Assembly (NCBI RefSeq): GCF_019399895.1
Contig: NC_091880.1
Coordinates: forward strand, 3,038,001-3,102,000
Origin: Cardiocondyla obscurior
Taxonomy: Eukaryota > Arthropoda > Insecta > Hymenoptera > Formicidae
Reading direction: 5' to 3'
DNA length: 64,000 nucleotides
Of the stretch, positions 1 through 14,000 are shown one piece after another. Under the pieces are notes generated by a model that saw only the letters and a program-made list of their open reading frames with translations, did no database searches and was not told the origin of the DNA. The translations under genes and the position numbers were made by a program. Each line of letters starts with the position of its first letter. The first letter of the stretch is position 1.

Positions 1-1918
1 GGTATTTGTTGGCACGATCTATTACGAGGGGGAGCCGGTCTGCTGCCGGCCCCCCTTTATGGCTTGAGGCATCGAACGTATTTTCGACGTTTATCTAGAA
101 AATATATCTATATATAAATATATATATACGTATATGGAATATATATTTACATGTGTGTGCATGTGATGCTTTTCTGCTGAACGTCTTAGCGACGAGTATG
201 AAAGGCTATATGTATATATATATATATTTATTTTACTATCATCATATTCTTCATTTATATTCATATACACACGTGAATCTCTTCCGCTGTCATTCTCTCT
301 TGCTACTCTGAGCGCCTATATTAAGTGCGTACGCCTCGGTGTAACCCTCGATATTAGAACAGCTTGCGAATGTTGGACATACATCTTCCCTTCTGCAGAG
401 TTACTTATACATACGTATATATATATATATTTCGTCATGCTGCGTAGGACCTCCCTGGTCGCCCGCTGTATACATCCGCGCGTTTACGACGCGTTTTACA
501 ACCGTTCGATAGCCGATCCACCGCAGCCGCAGCCCTCGCTATTGCGATCTCAATACTGCAACTGACTGCTCAATATCCGCTGCAGACACGTAGACGCAAA
601 TATTGAAAATTTCGCTGTACATGGTTTAGCTAAAATAATTAGTTAAAAATAAAAAAAAATTAAAATTTTATATTTATTGAACGAATATTAGAAATCTTAT
701 AAAGATACTTTTTTTTTCATTTTTTAATTTTTATTTGTAGTAACAGAAATTTCTTGAGTTGAAAATATATATTTCTTAAAGTCAAGAATTAGTATTTTGT
801 TAAGTGTAGCTTATAAGCTGCACACGCGAATTTTTCAAGAAAGATTTTAAATTTAATTTAAAACAAAAAAAAAACAAGAGGGAAGGGAATGTTCAGTAAC
901 ATTATTTTACTGACGTAAATCCCGTGATCTGTTTCCGTTCGAAACTCTCTTCAAGGATAAAGTGAACTTTTGAAAGTGAGTACCAAGTTGTACGAAACTA
1001 TGCAAATGCTTGCGGATACGTTTCTGCGCGCTGATCCATTGACGTTTTCTTCGACGGCCACCTCTAGGTGTTTGCATCTTTCTTTTAGTCGCAAGCCGCG
1101 AATGAAGTTCCAACAGATCCGCTTTAGAGGAATTTTTTCCTTTCTTGATCGATCAGCGCTAAATAACGAAGTGCTCACGATGTACTTGCATCGTAAGCCA
1201 GATCCCGATTTACTCGGCCAAGGTTTCCGATTACGATGGATAACGAAAGTTCACATCAAAATCGATTCAAGTTTTCCCAAGTGCTTCTAAAAATTGATGC
1301 TATCACAATACACATTTTACGAGATATATCTACATTTTACGACCTGAAGATCGCGAACAGATAAAAAATCGATTTTGTACCTTCATCGTATTACAAGACG
1401 TTCGATATGAGTGAGATAAAACCATTGGATATTCATTTAGTCATACACAAATTTAATAATGAACGTTTATTTTAGTGGATTTTCTGCAAATCCGCTGATC
1501 TTATTAAGCAAACTTTACCCAAATAGATTTCTATTTTCGTATCTCTTCTCCCATTCTTTTCCTCTCTTTCCGAGGTAATTAATGTTTAAAATTAAAAGTT
1601 CGTGACATTCTTCTAGGAAGTTCGCTCTAAAGAAATCTCATCTACTTTGGTCGTCGAATTTATTATAGTTGAAAGGACATCCGATGGTTTTAACATTTTA
1701 AATATCTCTGCACATATATACGCGTTTTGAACTGATCAGTTACTTGGCCGAGTTGTGCTTTACAAATTGCGATTTTGTTTTAATCGAGCTTTATCTTCCT
1801 CTTTTCTGTTTACCCTCTCTTTTAATCATTTTTTGTCATTTTATCTCAGTCTACGTATATATATATATACATATATATATGGATAAGGAAGTACATTGCA
1901 CGTTTCGTTGTGTTGTAG
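1..1918 (+). other. Intron of the Cav3 gene upstream of the alternative pore exons
   Basis: AT-rich DNA with several (TA)n tracts and no exon that I can place. The first recognisable channel sequence (end of domain II S5 and turret) begins at 1919, so domain I and domain II S1-S5 must lie left of the window. The open frames at 907-1290 lie on both strands over the same bases, have no family resemblance and no matching splice signals, so I read this stretch as intron. A G/C-rich imperfect hairpin lies at about 29-57. Confidence 0.6.
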
Positions 1919-2039
1919 TATTCTCGGGATGAACCTGTTTGGTTGCAAATTCTGTGAAACGATGAAAGGCAGCTCTGACGTCGAGTGTGATAGGAAAAAC
2001 TTTGACTCGTTACTCTGGGCTATTGTGACGGTGTTTCAG
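1919..2039 (+). CDS. Ca-alpha1T: Cav3 alternative domain II turret exon, three-cysteine form
   Basis: This exon completes the end of S5 (ILGMNLFG), then encodes a short extracellular turret with three cysteines and the pore helix DRKNFDSLLWAIVTVFQ. Its acceptor is the AG at 1917-1918 and its donor is CAG|GTACC at 2039/2040. It is 121 nt long, enters after two bases of a codon and leaves at a codon boundary. The turret resembles the conventional T-type D2L5 loop. The exon at 6407-6563 encodes the same helix with a different turret and has identical phases, so the two are alternatives. Confidence 0.85.
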
Positions 2040-5000
2040 GTACCTACCAAAAAATCAAAAAAATAAAAAAGAAAAAAAAAAAAAGAAAAAAAAAGAGAAT
2101 ACTTTTTCACGTATCTCTACGAGGGCATTTTTGACTTCTCTATATATAGTGTATATTACTTATATATATTTATTCGTGCATATATATACATATATTAACG
2201 TTGTACCACACCGCATCTACCTATATATATATACGCTAAGTACACATACGTACTGTCACGTTTCTTTTTTTTTTTTAATTTTTCGACAAAAGTTAAAGTC
2301 GTGCGATCTCTCGCAACGTGCCTGCACTTTATGATTTCTGAGGCCTCAGGTAACGTATATTGGGAGATAAGCGCTTTCCAGCATGTCGTCGTAATCTCTT
2401 CGACGGGGGGGAGGGAAGGGTGGGGGAAAGGCAGGAGGAGGCTACCGGTATCTTGAGAAATAATATCGATTTTAAAGAAGTATTACACAAGTATTTTTCT
2501 TTTCGTAAGAGATTATTCTTCAGATTATCTTCAATATCTTTTACTTTATGTGACGAATGCGCCAAGAAACAGGATAGGGAGGTAAAGTCTGACTAGAGCC
2601 GGCGCTAGAGGCTCACGCAGACGTCGCACGCGGATTATCCGGTGTGGATTATCAAACGTTGCATATGATTGCCAGCGATAATCCCGGTGCTTCTTCATTT
2701 CGCGTTTATCCGTCGCTTTGCAAGCACAACTCACGCGCGTTGATACGCTGCCTCCTGCCGCGTCTTTTGCGAGCGCGTCGAGCTGGCTCCCTTATGGCAT
2801 GCTCTCGCATGCATTTGTTCTCTCTGTGTGTTGCACGAGCAAGATTACCCGTATTTTACAATGTTTCGAAATTGCAAGTGCTTCAAGAATTTATTTATAA
2901 ATATTGGCACAGTTCCCGAACTAAAAGTCTAACGTGATTTGTAACGATTTTGAGTAATATTCGATTTCTTTGATGTTGAGTTGATTAACATAATCAGTTG
3001 AGCGTGATCGAGCATTTTAAAAACGCTTGTAAGAATGCAGGTATTTTTGCTCAGGTATCGAGAAATCTTTGCTTAAACGCTTCGCATATTCGTTTGCTTA
3101 TTCTTGTATCGGTGACATTGATTTTATATTGATATTATATCAATGTTATCAGAGTAGATGGTTTAGCTATAATATTTGTCGCGCCATAGGAATTCTTTAC
3201 GACGTAGGAAACGCCGAGGGTGTATAAACTTTTTTTTCTGACAGAGTCTCGAAGCTATTTCAAGTAATAGTCCTTGTTTTAATAAAATCCCGATACGTAC
3301 ATGCGAGGAAACAGGTCGTTCACATTTTCTTGATACGTTTCGCGTCGTATATACACAATACAAACATCCAAATTAAAAGTGTTACGAGACAAGAGACTTC
3401 AAAAGTTACGATAAAGTCGTCTAGAAGATAAATCGACGTTTTCTGGACGTGCTTGGAATATTTGTATTGTGTGCCAACGACCCCCAGGATCGCTCGGACA
3501 CGCCATATCCTGCCTGAATGACACGGTAAATGGCCGTTCTAAGATTACACGGTGATCCCGGGATTGGCTTTTTATCCTGGCCAAACTGCCAATATATCGA
3601 CGGAAATGAGACTTACCTGGTGATTCGTATCGGCGATACACTCGTGTTGCGCAAATTGCTTTGCATGCGATGAGTCTCCTTAGGCATTTGTCCGGCATTG
3701 TCGTTGTTGTCGTTGTTATTGTCGTTGCCGTCGTCTTTTAGTGACCGCGCGTATATGTCACACCTTGCTGCACATCACAAAGATCGACATTCATGTACTT
3801 CGCTACAAATTTCTGCCAGTTACACTGCTAAAAAGTAACGTTCGCGGCCAGTTGCGGACCTGGCCTCTTGTACGGACCTTCACACACCATATCTATGATA
3901 ATTACGAAGGAATTACACTCTTACAAAATATACATGAAACGATGCCTCGTTATTACGTCACACATTTTTAACAGTGTAGCACAATAAATTGTTTTCTGTC
4001 ACACGCTTCTCTCTGTGTCTCCCTTACTTCACTATACTTCACTATACTTCACCTCACTATTTACGACATTACACTTCTCTTCGTACTATCCTATCTATCT
4101 CTCTCTTTCTTTTCTTCTTTCTCTTACTCGCGTTTTCACTTCTAACTCGTGACTTTTCTATGAACTTCTCTTCTAAACGCCCACGACGACTCGAACGCAA
4201 GTAGAATTTTTCGCTCGCGGGATTGTACAATGCGCGCGTGAAATATCGACTCGACCCGACAGAAAAATCGCCGCGTCAGCAAGCACCCCTCATATTTGAA
4301 CACCCCCCCGAGGACCTCAGATAAGACCTCGTATCCATCGCACACGAATAACACGAAACAGGGCGTGCTATTACCCTCGGTATAGGCCAAAAGCGGGCTA
4401 AATAAGATTCAACACGTAGATACCAGAGAAATCCAAGTTATCAGCTTTTACTCTCGTTTACTATTATTTTACCGCACGTGTCTGCATCTATTTTAAAACT
4501 TAAATACCTATTAAAAAATTATTATTACTTATCTTCGTATTAAATATGTACATATTCCGAAAGAGAATGCTTTATAGAAGGTGAATCAGATTTGATTCAG
4601 CTCTGGTAGCCTAAGTTATCAAATTATTACTCGGCGGCCCCGAAGGGTCGCTACCTAGTATTCTATTTTTTTAATTTTTTTTATATTTTTTTTTTTGTTA
4701 GTCGTAGTGAAGAGAGACATAACTTCCTTTTACACATAATTTTAGAGATACGAGCCAGGTAGATATCGCGCAAGGCACGCAATATCGTATTAATATCCAG
4801 CAGTCTCGGTAGATTTTGTTGCGTACCTTTTGTAAATACTCGTTGAGACAGATTTGCCGTAATACATTATACCGTATTTACGTATTAGAAGATTATATAT
4901 TTACGCTTGTGGCAATTTATCCCCCTTTCCTCTCTCTTGCAAGCGTTCGCCGTGACATTCTGCAACGGCAGGTGCCTCTTGTTTTCTCCACTATTCTCTT

Positions 5001-8000
5001 CTCTTCGAGACCGCGTTTCCCCGGAGCTCTCTTTCCGCCCCGTTTATTTTCACACCAGTTTACATCCGTAAAGTGTGTACGGATAACTGTCGGCACGGCC
5101 GTTGATTTAAAGCTCTCGTTATATTTGCCCAACGTTCGGCGCCCCCGACAGTTGCCTTCAACGTCAACGAAACGGGATTCGCAAGAAAAATCATCCGACA
5201 TAATACAACTGACAGACCCTGACGGATAATTCTTTTGCCGGGACGCATGAATAACTGTTTGTTATGACTTTCGGGGATCAAACGTCACGTCGCGTTAAAG
5301 TCAATTATTGTTCCAACGCGCGTCCTAAAATTAGCATTATTGATTGCGCGTGTGAAATATTAAACAATTAATACGCTTGTATGACGCATTATGTCGAGAG
5401 ATTATACGAGAGAGTGCATATGAAATGTTAAATTTATATTGACATCCTCGTCCGGTGAATTTGAAGTGGATTAATTGCGCTATAATGATAGAGTTCGGTA
5501 ATATATATATATATATATTTTTTTTTTTTTTCTTGAGAAAGATTCAGTTTCTGAACTTTTAGTTCTTGTTCCTTGCTCCGTTCCGTCGTATGGAATCCGT
5601 TACAACCGCACACGATACGATCCGTCCACAATCCATAAATGTATACCTACTTTACACGCATTCACCTGTATTGTTGCAATTATACAAGATACATATATAT
5701 TTATATTTATATACTGACACGCCGTACTTGCAGAATGTGACTGTACGAGCTTCGAGTGACAGTCGTTTTCGCTGTTTTGTCCAACACAAGTTGCTTAATC
5801 CCCCCCATCGTTGCGCAGGGTCTCCGTTTTCTAAAAAAGAGTGATAATAATATTTCAATAGTGCTTAAAAAATTTTATTTCACACCGGTATGGGTTCAGC
5901 GCGAGATATAAAAGCGCTGAAGTCGGATATTTATATCTATAATATATATCTATTAGCACGATGAATGGAAAAATCGAAAAATAAAAAAATATATCGCGCC
6001 GCACACATATACACAGTAAAAGTTAAAAATAGCCTTTTCTCTTTGCGAAAGTATTTTTAAAATATGAGCTTTAAACCTAGATTGTTACTTTGAGCATTTA
6101 ACCACAGAAATAACGAACTGCAGACTGATACGCGTCGAGGCGGTTTATTTAATAAACATCTTTATCGTGTATTTTTGGCAATTTAAAAAACCGCACGGTT
6201 ATCACGATTATTTATATTATTTTATGCTTATTTTATTGTATTATTTCTATCTGAGATTTGCTTTGTACCTAGTACGGCGAGAACGGAGACGCTGAACAAC
6301 GATTGTACCAAGTTCCAGTCCCAGTCAACCCACCGGTCCTACCTCATTCCCACTGTTGATCTCTATCGCGGGGATACTTTAGGCCAGCGGATTGTCTCGG
6401 TTGCAGCATCCTAGGGATGTACCTGTTCGGGGGTAAGTTTTGCATGTGGGCGGACCGGAGTCGGCCCTGCACCTGTGCCGAGGTGGTCTCGCGGCACCCA
6501 ATGTGCCGCTGTGATCGCAAACATTTCAACGACATCGTCTGGGCACTAGTCACTGTTTTTCAGGTACCACTGTTCCTCCCTTCTCTTAACGCTATATCAT
6601 AACGAAAAATTTTTTTACATGTTTAAAGCGACATAAACACGTATATATGCGTAGCCAGTTTTACGTGTACACGGTCCTTTTTTTTCTTCTATCTATATAT
6701 TCGTGTTCAGTTCTCTCTTTGTACAGATCGGCGGAACATGTATATATGTATATGTACGATCGTATATATGTATATATACATATACCTCTTCGTGTTGAGC
6801 AAACGGGACCAACGTCTGATCTCACCATCCCTTAAGCTCACGCCCACGCTTCGTCCAATCTCTTTCTTTGTTATCCGTACCGAGAGTGACAGAGTTTTTA
6901 ATGGTTGCTTTGTATTGTACATGCGTGCAATCGGTATATACGTATACATGTCGACGTTCATGTTCACCACTTTGCTCGCGCAGATCAAACTGCGCGGCGA
7001 CAACTCCACCCACAAGCGTGTGATCTCGATTCAGCACGCGCATCCTTCATGTAAAGTAACTAATGTACTGCAGAAGCCGCTCGAACGAGCTTCTGCCTTT
7101 CTATCACGTGTTTCCGTTCACATCAGCATTCCACGATGCAATCTGACGGCGTGTCGATAAAACTTTTCCAAAATTGCCGCTATACAATTTAGTTTGTAAT
7201 TCTCATGTAAATGATCGGTTACGTGTATCTGTATTTATGCAAGATATTTGTACGATGATTTGAGAAGAGTAACGCCCATTAATGTTTTAAAGTTGAAGAA
7301 TGACTATGTCGACAAATGCATTTTTTAATTGCGTGCGTTATCTAATCTCATTTTTGTGCTACTGTACGTGCAAAAGTTGTTTAAATTCTGATTTGACGAA
7401 ATAATGTTAACAGCTGCTACATATTTTTGCGCATGTAAATGACAATCCTACTAAGACTCGATATTAATCCTTTGACATTTGGTTTAACTTCCATTGGATG
7501 CTAGTGGTTTCTTAAACTTTCAAGCAGTGTGTAACGTTATCAGGCTAAAAGGCGAAGGAGGAGATAAACTGAAGAGTTGATAAAGATAGATAGACGAATA
7601 TGTGGGTAGCTACGAAAGCTCTTGCAAAGAGAAATTCGTGATAGGAAACACGACGCATGCATCTCTACAAAGTAATATAACACTGATTGGCAAAACGTTT
7701 CGTGCGTCTTTATCGAGTATTTGAAATGCCGACTTCAATGATTTAACTTGTCCAATAGCTTCAATGATTTAATTGCAATTTGTATTTAAAGACCGTATTA
7801 GATTTTTCTCACTTGCGAGCATGTTTTTCTACATAAATTTTCACGCTACATAAATTTTTTTGCACGTCCCGAAAAAAGAAAGAACGTATTGCCGATCACG
7901 TGCCTTGTGAACTAATTGTAAGTGCAAATACTTACGTCATTTTATATGCAGCGGAAGTCTCTTCCCATTCTTCTTTTTATGTAGATTCTCACGCAAGAAG

Positions 8001-11000
8001 ATTGGAATGTTGTCCTCTTCAACGGTATGCAGAAGACGTCGCATTGGGCTGCGCTTTATTTCGTAGCGTTGATGACTTTTGGCAACTACGTTCTTTTTAA
8101 TCTTCTGGTCGCTATTCTGGTTGAAGGTTTTTCTTCTGAGGTAAGAGTTAGATATCAGCCCGCTATTTTTCGTATTTAGTACATAATGTTTGATGTGTGC
8201 TGAAAAAAAAAAAATTAAGAGTTACTGAAGGGCTTCGATCGTATTAAAAATGTAATCTAATGACTGCTACATATTGCAAAGAAAGTTGTCTTAAATATAT
8301 TTATATTATTAAAAATTTAATTTGTAATTATAAATATGTGAGTATTTATATGAATAATACAATAGCCGATGATATTTCGCAGAGAAACGAGAGAAGAGAA
8401 CGAGAGCAGAGAGAATTGGCGAAAAGACTTGCTGCAAAAGAGGCTGGAATGGGCAGCGAGGACGGATCGTCGAGAATATCAGGATCGCACTCGATCTCTG
8501 ACAGCGATACGTATACTCCGGTAGTTGTTCGTGGTTACCTCAAATAAATAAATCCGGCATTCTCTGCTCATTTATTCCTTGTTTTCGCGTGAAGAAGATT
8601 AATCGCGAAAGTTATTCAATTTTAAAAGATCATTCTTTTGGCTCTTTAAATTATTTACAGAAAATAAACTGACGTTTTATAAAAATCGGTAAAGTATTGA
8701 AAATATTTAAGGCATAAACTAAATATGTGAGAAAATATAATTGTCGATTTTTCAATATATTCATTTCTTGAAGAGATTTATGTGCGCATAGTGATTTATG
8801 TTAGATTTATCTTTGTTTCATGCACATGCTTATTTTTTCTCGCGTAATTTATAGGATCAAAAAAATTCATGGCAGAGTGCAGAAGAGCTTAGGAAGTATA
8901 AGGACAACAGGGAAAAGCAGAACAGCGTGTGGAAGCAGCGGATCGATGAACCTAAGTGTAACATTCAGAAAGAGAGCAAGATGATGGGTGTGGCGGGTCA
9001 GCCGCCGATAATCACTCATACGGCAGCCACTCCACAAGACTCCCCGAACACCACGTTAGACATCAGCTACAGAGACCTCAATTGCCGAGCTGTTTATCCG
9101 GCTGCTGCCCTTTCAATCGAGTCAATCGATCGATCCGGGGTACGTTAGTTCATTTTAATAAAAAAAAAATTGTTGTCGAGCAACGAAAACGCGCAGGCGA
9201 AAGTGTTTATTACACAATTGATATAGTAAAACATTTTATCTCTACTTAAAAATATATTTAAAAAATTTTTCTCTTTTATATCGAATTTTTTCAGTCGATA
9301 TTTCGATGTAAATTATCACATAATTTTGAATACGAAAGATCCTCCTGTTGGAATACCAAATTAAGGGAGATACGTTATTATAAGAAAATATGATAATGAT
9401 AAGTGGTTTGTATTTGCAGAGCCAGTGCAGTATACCCTCGGGGTTGTTAAAGCTACCCGACGTATCCAATAAAATACCGACGAATAACTTAATAGCTGGT
9501 CAATTCCCGAGACGCATAAGCCTCGTCACGGCCGTTGTTAATCCCTCGGCGAGGGACTTGAGTTCTAGGTATCCGCGTTTCGTCACTTCTCGGTTGCATT
9601 AAATGCCGTTCCTTTTTCTCTAATACCGCCTTTTTTTCACTTCAGTCCACCGAGAGTGCAAAGAGGATACTCTTGGCGCTTGTCACGGCCGTCTTTGCGG
9701 AGAAAACGATGGTCGCAAAGTGATGACGAACATACTGGTCATACAACTGTACTGAATAATGGGCGCAGTACCCTTCAAGTTGGATCAAATTTAACGTAAG
9801 TTAATAAAAATATTACTTATCTCGAGACTTTTATAAAAACATCTATTATTAACTAATTATAAATGCGTAATTGATTACAGATTTAATGGCGGTTATTTGC
9901 ATGGTTCGATAAGAAACGATACGCACCGTGACACGCCCAATAATCGAACAACCGTCCTGACAAGCAATAATCGTAGTTTGAGTCCTAACAATTCGCTCGA
10001 TACCCATGGCCCATGGTCGATTCGTCGTTACACAGTTACGCCTAATCAGGTAAACTGTAACATAATTTTTGTTATCAATATTTGTTAGTATATGAATTAT
10101 TATTTAACATTAAATATGATAATTAAAATATTATGATTTGCAGATGCGATGGATCGGCGAGCTTTCACGAAGAAATTCACTACGCGGTTATGAAAATGTT
10201 CAGACATCCACGAGGAAAACGTTGCCATTGGATGAGATGCTCGCGCCGTCCTCGACTCCACGCACGATTAACAATCTCTCAATGGAGACCGGTCCACTGC
10301 CGAGAATCAAACGATTTCATGAACAAGAAGAAGAACGTTTGAGAACGGGTGGCGATCAAACGCCGCCGTCGAACGGTCACGGTAGCGCGAGCAGTATTGA
10401 GAAGATAAAAAAAATATTCATGTTTTTTGAACCTAAAGGTTGCTTGCAGGAGCGCGAAAACTATTCCTTGTATTTATTCCCACAAAATAACAGGTAATAC
10501 TTTAATAAATAGAAAGAATATCACTCGATTAATATTTAAAATAATACATAAGTAGCACATTGTTTTATGTAATGAGAAGAAATGTGGTGTATAATTTAGA
10601 ATTTTCTCTGTATTACAGATTTCGTATTTTGTGTCAACGGCTTGTGGATCAAAAATGGTTTGACAACGTAGTATTGCTATTTATTGGATTAAACTGCATT
10701 ACCTTGGCGATGGAACGACCAAATATACCACCCGACAGTCGTGAAAGGATTTTTTTGGCCAGTGCGAATTACATTTTTACTGGTGTTTTCGCCATCGAAA
10801 TGTTTATTAAGGTAATATATTAATCTTGAATAATTTTGAATAAAATTTTTACTTCCAAATCGTCGTTGTTATAAGCAAGCTATTTTTTTAGGTTGTTGCA
10901 ACAAGTATGTTGTATGGTCCAGACGCTTATTTTACGTCTGGCTGGAATATCATGGATGGATCTCTTGTTATCATTTCTATAATTGATCTTTCGATGTCGC

Positions 11001-14000
11001 TGCTTTCGTCTAGTAGCCCTAGAATATTTGGTATATTAAGGGTAAGACTGCATATATTTATTTATAATTATATAATATTTCTTATTTTTTACACTCTAAA
11101 ATATTAAACGTTTTTTTAATTAATTTTTTTTTTTAACAGGTTTTTAGACTGCTGAGATCGCTGAGACCTCTGAGAGTTATTAATCGTGCACCTGGTTTAA
11201 AACTAGTTGTTCAGACATTGTTATCGTCATTACGACCTATCGGCAACATAGTTCTCATCTGTTGTACATTTTTCGTGATTTTTGGTATTCTTGGAGTGCA
11301 GCTATTTAAGGGTGCATTCTATTATTGTGAAGGACCCGATATCAAAAATGTACGCAATAAAACGGATTGTCTAGCCGACAAACGAAACGTATGGCTAAAC
11401 AGGAAGTACAATTTTGACGATCTTGGTAAAGCTCTTATGTCATTGTTTGTTTTATCATCGCGAGACGGATGGGTAAACATCATGTACACTGGTCTAGATG
11501 CTGTTGGAGTTGATCAGCAGGTGAGAAAATCAGAATAAATAAAAAAAAAAAATTTTTTTAAGATATTCTATTAGTTAATAATAAAAATTTGCTTAATTTA
11601 ACGAAATAAAATTAATTACAGCCTATCGAAAATTATTCTGAGTGGCGATTATTATATTTTATCGCTTTTATATTACTGGTGGGTTTCTTCGTGTTAAATA
11701 TGTTCGTCGGTGTGGTGGTCGAGAATTTTCATAGATGCCGGGAAGAACAAGAGAAAGAGGAACGCGTGCGAAGGGCAGCTAAGCGCGCGTTGCAGATGGA
11801 GAAAAAAAGACGAAGTAAGTGACCGTCGGGTTAATTAAATTAATGCTAATTCTACATTAAGCACTAGATTGCAAGAGATACTAATGCATGCAATGAATAT
11901 TTATGATTTTCAGAGATGCACGAAGCACCGTATTACAATAGTTATTCCAAATCCCGATTGTTTGTTCACAATGTCGTTACGTCTAAGTACTTCGACTTGG
12001 CAATCGCCGCCGTTATCGGACTTAATGTCGTCACGATGGCGATGGAATTTTACATGATGCCAAAAGCGCTCACTTACGCATTGAAAATCTTTAATTATTT
12101 TTTCACCGCTGTCTTCATTCTCGAATCCCTAATGAAACTTGTCGCTCTTGGCGTGCAGCTTTATCTGAAGGATAAGTAAGCCTTGTTTCTCTATTTAATA
12201 TTTTTATACGTTTTATTAAGAGTCATGTCATTAATTAATTTACTAGCGCATTATTCTGCAATCTCAGAAGAAAGATTCTAATAACGTTATTTTTTAGATG
12301 GAACCAATTGGACGTCGGAATAGTAATATTGTCAGTGGTCGGCATTGTGTTAGAAGAAGTCGAATCTAAAATAATTCCTATTAATCCCACGATAATTCGT
12401 GTAATGCGAGTATTGCGAATAGCTCGGGTGTTGAAACTCTTAAAAATGGCGAAGGGTATACGTGCTCTGCTAGACACGGTGATGCAAGCATTGCCGCAAG
12501 TCGGCAACCTGGGGCTATTGTTTTTTTTACTTTTCTTTATATTTGCCGCGTTAGGGGTGGAACTTTTCGGTCGATTAGGTACTACATTATTTAATATAAC
12601 GACATTTAATTTAATAATTAATTCTTGCATATTATAAAAATAATTATTTGTTATAGAATGTAACGATGAAATGCCTTGCCAAGGTCTTGGTGAACACGCA
12701 CATTTTAGTAACTTTGGTATGGCCTTTTTGACGCTTTTCCGTGTCGCCACTGGTGACAACTGGAACGGAATCATGAAAGATACATTAAGAGACGATTGCG
12801 ACGATGCGGCGGACTGTGTTAAAAATTGTTGCGTGAGCAGCATTATCGCGCCGATATTTTTCGTAATTTTTGTTTTAATGGCGCAATTTGTATTAGTGAA
12901 CGTTGTCGTCGCTGTATTAATGAAACATCTAGAAGAAAGTCACAAACAGGTATCAATTTAATATTTTATGTAATAGATTTGATTTTGATTATCACGGTGA
13001 TACAAAATATAACATTTTAATTTCAGATGGAAGACGAACTCGATATGGAAACGCAGTTGGAGAGAGAATTAGCGGCAGAGCAAGAAGAACTTCTCGAAGA
13101 AGAGGAAGAGGACGAAGTAGCGATGAACAGAGTAGACGGTGAGGAAGATGACGACGATGACAAAGAACGCGAGTCAATGGTAAATGAAAAAATACATATG
13201 ACGAGACCAGGATTGGCTAAAGTTCGTTCTTTGCCTGCGAATTTTATTTACAATCCACCAAGGGAGAGAAATATCGATGGTAAAATTTTTATTAACAATT
13301 TATGGCTCAATTAATGCAATTTTATGTTGTTATATTTTTATTCCTGATATTATATTGTATCTCGTTATAAGAATAATTTGCTTCTCTATCTAGATTCCTC
13401 GATTTCCGTGTCTTTGGACGAGAAACGTCGCAGTTCGTATTACCGCAGTTCGAGTTCAAGACCGTCCAAGTTTAAATCGAAACGCCGGCAAACCTTCCAC
13501 ACGAGTCATCATCAACGAAGGTCTTTGCTGCCGATGCACTTCGAGGTTGCAGAAGTCTTTGAGAAGCCCGTAAGCAATTTGAGTGTGCCTCGAATTATTT
13601 CACATCGCAGCTATTCTATAACTAGTCAAGACGTCAATCGTGCACAACGTCAAAAATTGCCGGTAAAGAATTATATTAAACATAATGTTATTTATTTCAG
13701 AATATTTTAAACTCATTATTTTTCTCTCAGTAAAAAATTTAAGTACTACAACAACAATTTTGCAGGTAACTACCAGTGAAATGCGTGAAAATAAATCTCT
13801 GTTAACCGTGAGCAAGCCGCCGATTAACCCTTCGTTGACTATTTCCCCCGGGTCGAGCAGCACCCTGAGCGTCCCACCGAAATTAACTAGCGAACGTTAC
13901 CTTATGCCGACCGCCGAGGTCTACCCGTCCAAGGCAACAATGTGTCGTCGAACATCAAGCGACACGCAATCACCGTCGCAATCGGACACGAGCGCGAGCG

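Noticed and set aside
970..1290. 106-codon plus-strand frame as a missing upstream Cav3 exon
   Set aside because: No resemblance to domain II S1-S5 and overlaps minus-strand frames; no acceptor/donor pair fits.
2040..6406. Third alternative Cav3 turret exon
   Set aside because: No further copy of the pore-helix pattern with flanking splice sites was found on reading the interval.
12235..12843. 202-codon minus-strand frame
   Set aside because: Lies exactly antisense to Cav3 domain IV exons and crosses their introns; it is a mirror of real coding sequence.
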